A stretch of 21,145 bases of DNA from Apostichopus parvimensis (lineage: Eukaryota; Echinodermata; Holothuroidea; Aspidochirotida; Stichopodidae), in assembly GCA_000934455.1 (NCBI GenBank), contig KN887480.1:19846-40990 (forward strand), given 5' to 3'. Under the pieces are notes generated by a model that was not told the origin of the DNA, searched no databases, and saw only the letters and a list, made by a program, of their open reading frames with translations. Shown here one piece after another: positions 8,447 through 17,500 of the stretch. Position 1 is the first letter of the stretch; every line of letters starts with the position of its first letter. Made by a program: the position numbers and the translations under genes.

Positions 8447-8700
8447 AAAACATGATTTCTCATGTTAGAAATCATGGTTACTTTTCATACATGGTATATG
8501 GAATTGCCATATTAAGTACAAGAATCCTGTTGCTTATGAGGTCCAATCTCATATGAGGTCACCAGAGGTCAAGCTCTGAAAATCCTTTTACATGATATCT
8601 AACGATGGGAATCGTGGATACTTCTCATACTTGGTGTGTGCATGGATGCATGCCATTGGGGTACAATACCCCTATTGTTTTTGGTGGAGGTGTGTATTGC
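8447..8700. repeat. Diverged tandem repeat, unit about 130 bp, two copies
   Basis: GAAAACATGATTTCTCATG..GAAATCATGGTTACTTTTCATAC..GG begins at about 8447 and recurs as GAAAATCCTTTTACATGATATC..GGAATCGTGGATACTTCTCATAC..GG at about 8578. The junction carries GAGGTCACCAGAGGTCAA, also found near 17133 in sulfatase intron 3, so the same repeat superfamily is present at both sites. Confidence 0.6.
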
Positions 8701-9288
8701 CACATATGTAGACTGACCTGTGTTTACCATTCCATAATGCAATTATATCAAAATGGTGGTTCGGGCCATTTCTATTGTACAGTTACTGCATGGTTACGTT
8801 CTGGTTACGATAACAAGCAAAAGCCTATAGTGCAATGAATTAGTGATAGAAACCTCAATGCATTCTGGTTGACTTACACACTAAATCACAAAAGTAATGT
8901 GGTCTTATTAGTCTAGATAGACAAATTGGCCTTTCATGGCACCATCAATTTTCTGTATCATGACCATGTAGATTTTTTGGCTATCAGAGCCTGGAGCTCT
9001 CGTCACTTGTAAACAAACCTCTGTCCTATTCACTCAGTAGTAAACAATTTTCGTAGGCTGCTCCTGGGGGCCTAAAGGGGTCTAGATTAAAATTGCCGCC
9101 TCAATTGACCCAATGTTTGCACCACATGAACTTCCATTCATACTCTTCAGCATACCAGCCACAATAAAGACAAAACAAAAAACAGACCCTGATTACAACA
9201 TATCAAAAAAAGATGTTCTCCTACTGCATTTTGGTACTTTTCCTGAAATAGGAGAGAAACATTCGGGCTGATTGATAAACTTTTATCA
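8701..9288. other. No gene or recognisable repeat
   Basis: I see no family motif, long frame or terminal repeat here. Open frames on both strands are short and of unremarkable composition. Confidence 0.5.
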
Positions 9289-9312
9289 GGGAGTTGTTGC
9301 ATAACAACTCCC
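9289..9312. repeat. Perfect hairpin, 10-bp stem and 4-base loop
   Basis: GGGAGTTGTT, loop GCAT, then AACAACTCCC. A weaker palindrome, TGATAA..TTATCA, lies just upstream (9272-9287). It could be an internal part of a decayed miniature element; nothing indicates a terminator or RNA gene. Confidence 0.7.
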
Positions 9313-9365
9313 CGCTCTAATAGGAGTATGCCACCTTGCAAACACTGTTTAACAGTGTATGGCTG

Positions 9366-9748
9366 ACCAACCTGAAGCTATCCCAGGATTCATCACAGGA
9401 ATCCTGTGATGAATCCTGTGATGAATCCTGTGATGAATCCTGTGATGAATCCTGTGATGAATCCTGTGATGAATCCTGTGATGAATCCTGTGATGAATCC
9501 TGTGATGAATCCTGGGATGAATCCTGGGATGAATCCTGTGATGAATCATGTGATGAATCCTGTGATGAATCCTGTGATGAATCCTGTGATGAATCCTGTG
9601 ATGAATCCTGTGATGAATCCTGTGATGAATCCTGTGATGAATCCTGGAATGAATCCTGGGATGAATCCTGTGATGAATCATGTGATGAATCCTGTGATGA
9701 ATCCTGGGATGAATCCTGTGATGAATCCTGAGATAGCTTCAGGTTGGT
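9366..9748. mobile_element. hAT-like miniature element enclosing a 12-bp minisatellite
   Basis: ACCAACCTGAAGCTATCCCA..ATTC (9366-9391) is repeated in reverse complement at 9723-9748 with a single mismatch over 26 bp, and the match runs on about 8 bp into the array. TATGGCTG (9358-9365) directly precedes it and TATGGTTG (9749-9756) directly follows: an 8-bp target-site duplication with one change. Terminal inverted repeats plus an 8-bp duplication suggest a hAT-type element, although the ends do not begin with CAGNG. Almost the whole interior is a tandem array, so it is non-autonomous. Confidence 0.75.
9400..9731. repeat. 12-bp minisatellite GAATCCTGTGAT, about 27-28 units
   Basis: Units are almost identical, with variants GAATCCTGGGAT, GAATCATGTGAT and GAATCCTGGAAT. 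The variants fall in the same order twice: the CATGTG unit lies at about 9541 and again 132 bp later at about 9673, with the GGG-type units before it each time, so a block of 11 units was duplicated. Since 12 is divisible by 3, every frame is open in both directions (CDES, MNPV and HHRI repeats), which does not imply a protein. One unit at the left end is inverted and forms a 17+1+17 palindrome centred at about 9400. Confidence 0.95.
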
Positions 9749-10042
9749 TATGGTTGATGACTTCGGTCAAGCGTTTATCAAGTCCGTCAGTCGTTAATCA
9801 AGGGTATTGTTCACAGCAGTAAGGTGTTAATCTAGTTCTACATAGTGTTAATCTAATGTTATACAAACAAAGGGGAATCGGTCTCCATAAAAACATATCA
9901 AAGGCTAACCCCTAAAACACTGATCCATCCTACCGACTGTAGTGTAACCACGACTTCTAATTTCCTTAATATTCGGTTCGTATCCCTAATTCCCGAACGT
10001 TTCCTTATTAAATTGACCAAACCCATAGAAGTATCCCCGTCG

Positions 10043-10165
10043 AAATAACCAGCAAGGTTGGGCGAAATGACCATGCTGGTTGGGCGAAATGACCAACAAG
10101 GTTTGGCGAAATGGTAAGGTTGGTCGAAATGGCAGTTGGGCGAAATTATTGTTGGGCGAAGTGAC
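10043..10165. repeat. Short irregular tandem repeat, core GTTGGGCGAAATGACCA
   Basis: Six degenerate copies of a core (G)TTGGGCGAAATGACC lie at about 10055, 10077, 10099, 10121, 10136 and 10152. The spacing shrinks from 22 bp to about 15 bp towards the right, as TTGGTCGAAATGG, TTGGGCGAAATTA and TTGGGCGAAGTGACC. It lies about 1 kb upstream of the sulfatase start. Confidence 0.75.
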
Positions 10166-11162
10166 CAGCTTCCATGGCCAGACCATAGCATTGAACTAGG
10201 TATGGGCTAGACCTAAGTCGCAACCTTATAAACGGTGCACGTTTATGGCTCGGTTTACTGACGTTACACGGCTTGTGATAGGATACCTCGACATAACGGA
10301 TGGGAAATATGCATGAAAAGCTTTCTTATCATTGATTTATTTCAACCTAACATATGGAAAATAAGCGTGAACAACTTTCTGATCTTTGATTTGACCATAA
10401 TGGTCAAATGTAGTAGCGTATAATGTAGCAGCGTAGTAGCGTATTTTCATTTCACATAGGTACAATACTTAAGTTTTGTGGCACGCGGATTGAGCACAAA
10501 ATTTTCGTGATGCCGCTCCGATCCTGCTTTACGAACACTGCCACACCTGCCTTATTTACTCGGCTCCGATAGTCCGACATTGTTACAAAATTGTTAGGCT
10601 AGAAATGACCAAACTCGGATAAAATACTCAGGCAAAGACTACACATTTCCGAAGCTTTGGCGTATCGACCACTTTCTCACCTATGCTGCAGAAATCCAAT
10701 TGGCGCATGCTGCAGCTGTACCGGAATATATCGATGGTTTACTAATTTACAACTGTCATTTGAAAGCACTGTAGGCTAGGCGTATGTGCTAAGGCTGTCG
10801 TGCAAACAAATTTGTTAGGGTTATAACGTCTTCATACCATGCAAATCAATTCATTCATTGACTAAACATGTGCTGGTCCGTACTATGACTACCTTTTTTG
10901 TTGAGGTTATCTTGAACGATATTGTCAAGGCCATATGATATTGAAATTTGCGGTACCACCGAGTTATACCAAAGTTAATCCGCCATATCTTTGGATACGC
11001 ACTTAGTATAACCTAGGCTAAAACAATCTAGGCCTAGGCCTAGTTACTATAGCCTAGGTTAGCCTATAGATAATTTTTAAATTGTGAAGTGTCTGATTGG
11101 TTTTGAAACTGTGAGAGTCAATTAAATTTTACTGTTTCGAAAGTGAAGTCAAGTTCAAAAAG
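10166..11162. other. Upstream region of the sulfatase gene; no coding exon seen
   Basis: CpG dinucleotides are visibly more frequent from about 10200 to 10750 than in the flanking AT-rich DNA, suggesting a promoter region. No convincing TATA box or other core motif was found. A diverged duplication (CATGAAAAGCTTTCTTATCA near 10313 and GTGAACAACTTTCTGATC near 10368) is followed by the palindrome TTTGACCATAATGGTCAAA (10390-10408). TAGGCC repeats lie at about 11028-11066. An in-frame TGA about 50 bp upstream of the sulfatase ATG, with no ATG between, supports that start. Confidence 0.45.
11028..11066. repeat. TAGGCC-rich patch
   Basis: TAGGCCTAGGCCTAG is followed by TAGCCTAGGTTAGCCTA. The same motif recurs near 5356-5374. 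Such patches are, from general experience, frequent in echinoderm and other marine invertebrate genomes. Confidence 0.6.
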
Positions 11163-11507
11163 ATGACAGGTTCTAACTTACAGAGACCAACTCAACTTGG
11201 TGCAGTTATCGGAGTTTTTCTCTTAGTTCTTTATTTCACATGGACACATCTGCCTAACCTACACAAGGCCCATGATACAATGAAATTTAAGGCTAAGGGT
11301 ACACAAAAATTAAGACGTTCTTCAAAACCAAACATAATTTTTTTGCTTGCGGATGACCTCGGTTACAATGATGTTGGTTATCATTCTTCTGAGATAAAGA
11401 CACCAAACCTGGATAAGCTAGCACAGGAAGGGATTAAATTAGAGAACTACTATGTTCAGAAAGTATGCTCACCAAGTAGAGGCCAGCTTCTTAGTGGCAA
11501 ATATCAG
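11163..11507 (+). CDS. Sulfatase exon 1: N-terminal anchor, DD metal site, CSPSR signature
   Basis: It encodes residues 1-115 and ends phase 0 at KYQ, donor CAG|GTATTT. Residues 12-28 ([17 protein letters not shown]) are hydrophobic, with one Arg before and a basic stretch (about 40-53) after. No small-residue cleavage site is obvious, so it may be a signal anchor rather than a cleaved signal. Without splicing the frame continues only 21 codons. Confidence 0.93.
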
Positions 11508-14500
11508 GTATTTATTACCACACTAGCCTACCAAATGTTGCTCTGTTTATTCAATAACTTTTTGCATGACTGATTTGAATAAGTTAAGATAATTTGGATT
11601 ATCAGAAATTTTATATATCGACTGACTGAGAGAAAATATGAAACAAGTCATTATAAGCCTACAGTACAGTACTTGATACAGTACTTCTATTTTGGCATGT
11701 AGCCTAAGGCTTTTAAAGTGCAATTTTGATACAACTTCATTTTCTCTTGCTGTACATTGAAACACAGCTTTGTTCAAATATAGTCAGTATTGCGAAGTTC
11801 GGAACACTGCGAAGTTCGGACACCCCTAAGAAATCCACGATTTCACCATGAAAACCTACAGGAAGAGCCAAATTTCACCAAAAAGTACGAAGCTACAGTT
11901 ATTTTCTCTCCAAAATGACCCGTGTGCAAGAAAGTACTTACATATTTGTCAATTAAATGACGGAGATCTATGAAGTCTGTTATAATTACTGAAAGAGCAA
12001 CTGCGCCACCAATTTTATCACCAGCGCCACACTGTGGGACCGTGTGTCCGAACTTCGCAATACTCTAGCAAAGAAATACCAGTTCCACAATCACGAAGAA
12101 TCTTCTTGGAATACAACGTGAAAACAGTTTGCAGGAAAGAAAGTTTGGCCGTGTATCGTAATATAACACACTTCTCCAACCATACCAAGTATATTTTCAG
12201 GTGATTTATACCAGAAGATATAGTTTTGGGGTGTTTTAAGGCTTAGGTGTCCGAACTTCGAAGTGTCCATGCTACTACTGCTGGCATGGTAACCATGAAA
12301 GAACTGCATCGTAAAGCCTCAACAAGTGAAACTGCAGTTGTTTTGATAGAGATTTTGTTATGATTCTGATATCATTGTTCATCATTAATATCCTATTAAA
12401 GAGTATAGAAATAAAGAGCTTTTAGTATCATTATGTTAAAACAGCTAAATATGCTAGGCATGAAATGTAATTTCAATACTCCAAATTGTTCCTAACCCAT
12501 TCAGACATTCCTAACAAAAACCTATTCCATCTCCATCCATCCTTTCATTCTAGATATATAAAGCCATGCCAGTAACCTTCATTCCATGCTCACCTCATTA
12601 ACAATTAGGACTGTTAATGATTAATTTTGAATTATACCAAACAGATATATACAGGCCTCCAGCATAGTTACATTCTCACAGCATCTCCTAACTGTTTGCG
12701 CACAGATATACCAACCCTGCCAGAAAAGCTTAGAGAAGCAGGGTATGCAACTCATATAGTTGGCAAGTGGCATCTTGGTTACTATAAAGAGGAATGTCAT
12801 CCTTTGAATCGAGGATTTGACTCATTTTATGGTAAGAAAATTTAAATCCAGGTAAGTTTATTTCGACATATTATCTTAACTTAGTTCTCTGTGCCAACCT
12901 TGTGAATGAATCATGAATTCAATAAAGGTGGGGAAATAGTGTGCTGCAATGTGCCTCCGCTTATTCTCTTGCTACATGGTTCGCCTCACCTGTTCCACCA
13001 CCAATGAAACATACTGTACCACAGTAAATTAATTCCCTGTAGGTGTATTTAAGCTGATGTGATTAGATCTTGTAGCTTTGTAGATATAGAAACTGAGTAA
13101 AAACCTATGTGTGTGTTGTCTTTTCACTGAAGGAAGACAGAGATCAATATGATACCTTCTATATTTTTTAGGCTGGACCTGGCTCAAATTTATATTATGG
13201 CAGTGGAAGTATTGGTTATTTGGTTGCCTATTGTAGTGGTGTTATATGAAATAAATATAGATGCAGGTATTACGATTCTGCAACTAATCAAACACATGTA
13301 TTTTCTGTTTCTTATCTTCAACACAACTCAAGGCTCTTGTACCTTAACTCCACCATGTCTCTTAAGCGCATGTTAAGTACACCTATAATATGGGGGAGCT
13401 CAAAAGTCAGAGCTAATGAAACTGTGCAATACCCTGCAAGTGACAATATCTAAAGAAATGATGAAATCTTGCAATCCTCTTCAGTCTTCATTGACAATTA
13501 GCCTAGGTGAAGTCCTTTAAGGGTATCTAAAAATTTGAGTAGTTTGTTAGGGGACTGAAGACAAAGGTTTAAAATGTCAAATGTGATTTTGACTCTGCAC
13601 AACATTTGAAGAGTATTTTAATAATCTCTACCATACTTCAGAGAGAATAAAGTTTAAGGGAGAATAATTATGCATGTTATAACTGTCAGAAGGTGATACA
13701 TATTTATTTGCAGTCAAGTTGCATCAATATGTTGGCATCTAACCTGTGGGAAGGTGTCCCTTTTTTGTTGGGGGTGGGGAGGGGGAAGCTGATAGGGTTG
13801 GGGGGGGGAGAGAAAATGGTTATGGAGAATATGGTCAACTTCTAATGCACTTGATTTGTCGGTTTACACTTGCAAACTTTTGTTCTAGCTATCCCCCACC
13901 CCTCCTTCTACTGTTATGGTTTGGTTTGAAATTATAAAGTTTATCTTGTTTTGCAGGTATTCTCACTGGTAAAGGGGACCATTATACTCACAACAACACT
14001 GCATACATTGATGGTCACATTTTAAATGGATATGATTTTTGGAAAAATCATGACCCTGACTTTTCTGCAGATGGGCATTACTCCACATTTCTCTATCAGG
14101 ACAGAATCAACCAACTCATAGATGATCATGACAGGAGTAAGGTCTGTGTATAGTTCATTGTCGTGTCTGGTCACACAGCTGGTCTATATACTTTGATGCT
14201 CTATTTGCACTTCTGCAGCACCAAAGGCAGAGAGTAACTTTTTATTGGTTTTCAGTAAACTATCCAACATGAAAGGGGGAATAGTTTAATTGATTCCCGT
14301 ATTAGTCATGTTGTTTATTGCTTGCCATTTCCTTTAATGCTGTAAAATACATTCCATCAGAACAACAGAGCTGTGGTGGGGTGTAAATTCTCCTAGACAG
14401 CTTGTAACAAGTGTAGAGTATCTAATATCTACATAACTATTCCCAGACAGCAGCCACCCTTCTGAGGATTTCCTGGTGTTATTAGAAATGTCTCTTTTAA

Positions 14501-17500
14501 GAATCTAACATCAAAAGGTTCCCTTATTGACATATCATACATAACAAGGTTTTTTCCTGGATGAGAAATGACAACGAACTCCACTAAAACCAAGAAGATT
14601 TCCATGAGAGATTATACTATTGATCATAAATTCCCTACTTATGATATCTCATTTACAAGGTTTGCAGACTTTGACCGCTGTTTACCTCAAATGATCTGAT
14701 ATACCATTCAAGTTTCCCTTCTTTACAAAGTTTGCAGAATTCTACCTCAGACCTACCACAAAAGCAATAGGGTTCATGTACTCAAAACAGGGCACCCATA
14801 TATGAATTACATCCAAGTTTCCTTACCTGAGATAACATTTTTTCTAAATTTGAATACTTTGACCTTAGTAACCATTGACCTAAAATTGTATGGTTCATTA
14901 ACTGAATATAGGGTATACATGAGATTCATTCAACTTTCCCTACTTGAGATATTGTGTTTATAAGCAAAGCCTGACACAAATACAACCACCCATACACGCA
15001 CATGAACACACACACACACAGGAAGGCCAACTTGAAAGCATAGGTTCATGCCTTCAGCATCGGAACCAAAACTGAAAAGGCATCATTGGATTTCACCCAA
15101 CGTGAGACAAAACACATATGGAAATGATAGCAGATGAAAGCTATTCATGAAATAATCCATAAAGTCTTTCCTCCACTGCTGAACAGTTGCTTTCTGGAGT
15201 ATATATCGCTGTTTTGGAGTTTTGGAGGCCTGTTAGAGATAATTATGAGGCAACCTATGGCAACTTGATTGAAGGGAAAAAGTATTTATTGCCAACTGTA
15301 ATGGATGACTTTTAAGGGCATTGAGTCCTCTGACATTTGAAAAGAATTGCCATGTCCTCGGAAGAATTTTATTGTTAAATGGTATTGTTCAGGTTAAGCT
15401 ATGTTGATTTGAACAATGCAAAAAATAAACTATGGGATTCTCAGCCTGAATGTAAAACACACCTGTGTGTATATGTGTGACACCCTTAGAAGAACCCTAT
15501 TATTTTGGGATGAAGTCAAAGGTAATTTTTTGGGTCTGTGGAGGACAAACTCTGTAAACCAAAAATAAACTTTAAAGCCTGGTCAAGCTTCTTATTGCAT
15601 GTGGTATTCAGGTGTGCTTAGAGAGTAGGAACAGAATACAGGTTTTGAGTGAAGTCAAAGGTCATTTAGGGTCAGTAGACATTAAAGTTTCTAAACCTTG
15701 TAAATGCGATAACTCTAAAAGTAAAGCTCAATGAAACATGATATATATTATGTGGGACTGTTAGGGAGTTCAAGAACATTTAAGGGAGTCAAAGATCACT
15801 TGGGGTCAACAGAGGTAAAGTCTAAAAACATTATAAAACAGGATAATTCTAAATAAGTGCGATTGAACATGACATTGGTACAAAGGCCTGTTTTAGGGAG
15901 TTAAAGAACCCTATTGTTTTATAAGGGGGGTCACTTGGGGTCAATGCCCAAGAACCACCAAATCACAATATCTCTAAAATAACACCTTGGTTAAATTATA
16001 TACTGTGCATGTTGTGCCACAATGAAAAGGCAAATAAGTTTTTCTTAAAATATTATAAACAGTAGAACTCCACACAGTTGCATCATTTTGGAACTTCAAG
16101 ACAAATCACCTCATGGCAGCTTCAATTCACTGTGCTATCAATCATGTCACTTCTGTGACCTAAAATGTCAAGTGGACATACTGAAGATAGTGAATACAGT
16201 GTTTAAAATTCACTAGTTAATCGTTTTAAAAGGTTGCCTATAGCAGTTGGATAATTGTCAGAATTAATTGTTTTAAAACTAATTTTCAGATCTTGAAGAT
16301 TTGTTGTAGTAAGTAGTAATAGGTGTATAGTTTTCAAAATGGAGCATAAATAATGGGAAGTAGTAAAATCAGCCAACACAAAGACTGTCTAGGAGGAACA
16401 AAGAATAGTTTATGTCTCCCTGATAGAGACAGTATTGGTACTGCTCATAGGTCTGTCAGTACAAATGGTTTGAAGCATGACATAAAAATACAGTTTATCA
16501 GAAAATGTCACAAATTACATAGGCCTACACCTTACAAATGGCATCATAACAATACATGGTTTTGAAAATGACCTTAAAGCTTGGTGAAAACTAAAAAATT
16601 GCTGTGGTACCCTGGCATTTCAATAACAATTCAAGATAGTTTGTAACTTGCCGTTAAAACTTGCCTTGCACCTCTTGATCCCTAAAGTCATCAGTGTTGG
16701 TCCCAACTTGTAGCTTGCTATTATTTGTTACAAGTTTACAAAAGTGCTTTACTGGAGGTTCTGATTTTCCATATAACTAGCAGACATTGATGATTATTAA
16801 AATAGACAATTATATATGTCTCCGTGTGGGTGACTACTTTTATAGAAGTAATAAACAATGGAAATCATGCTAAATTTTACCAGAACTTGTATATTGACGA
16901 AACAATGTTACTGTGTGCTTTGTTTCAACACTGTTATAAACATGTTTGGTTTCGATGATAATGGTAACCTGTGCAGTTACGATGGTGTGGGTGGTGTGTA
17001 TGTGTGTGTGTTCTTGACACCTTGCTTGTAAGCCTATCTGTAGAAGAAAAGATTGGCCCAATTTCATACTTAGTACAATTATGCCCCATATTGAGTAGAA
17101 GAAGCCTATAATTTTTGAGGTCAAAGGTAATTGAGGTCACCAGAGATCAAAATGTGAAATATTGTTAACACAATGTCAGAAGAAGGGAATATCTGGGAGA
17201 TATCGTATATTGAATGTGGGTGTATCATATGTTTGTGGAAGTGAAAGGTCATTTTAGGTCACCTGAGTTAAAAGGTGAAATGAATCTTGTTTGTAGAGAT
17301 AATTTTACCCAAAGATGGTACAAATCAAACATTTGATATTGTTGTAAAAGAAAAAGGAGGGTTAGGGTTAGGAAGAGGTGGTCAAATGTTGAATGAAGTT
17401 ATCAGCAGCCAAAAGGAGAAATGATTCAAAGAAGCTTTCTTACATTGTAAGGAGACAAGGTTTAAACAATTCATTATGATGGGGCCCAATAATCAATGTA

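Noticed and set aside
9400-9731. Regular short repeats as a CRISPR array
   Set aside because: Units are contiguous 12-mers without spacers, in a eukaryotic context and inside a transposon-like element.
9336-9822. Long open frames of CDES, MNPV and HHRI repeats on both strands
   Set aside because: They are forced by a 12-bp tandem repeat without stop codons; all frames are equally open, so they are not evidence for a protein.
9898-10191. Minus-strand frames through the GTTGGGCGAAATG repeat
   Set aside because: They arise from the short tandem repeat (FRPT/ISPN patterns) and have no other support.
12091-12309. Minus-strand 72-codon frame
   Set aside because: It is the frameshifted counterpart of the frame in copy 1 of the 0.5-kb repeat; differences are mostly replacements, so it reads as repeat DNA.
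13149-13376. Possible extra sulfatase exon with TTTTTTAG acceptor
   Set aside because: None of its frames resembles sulfatases, and exon 2 joins exon 3 in phase with uninterrupted homology ([15 protein letters not shown]).
17359-17372. GGGTTAGGGTTAGG as an interstitial telomere
   Set aside because: Only two units; too short to distinguish from chance in a G-rich patch.
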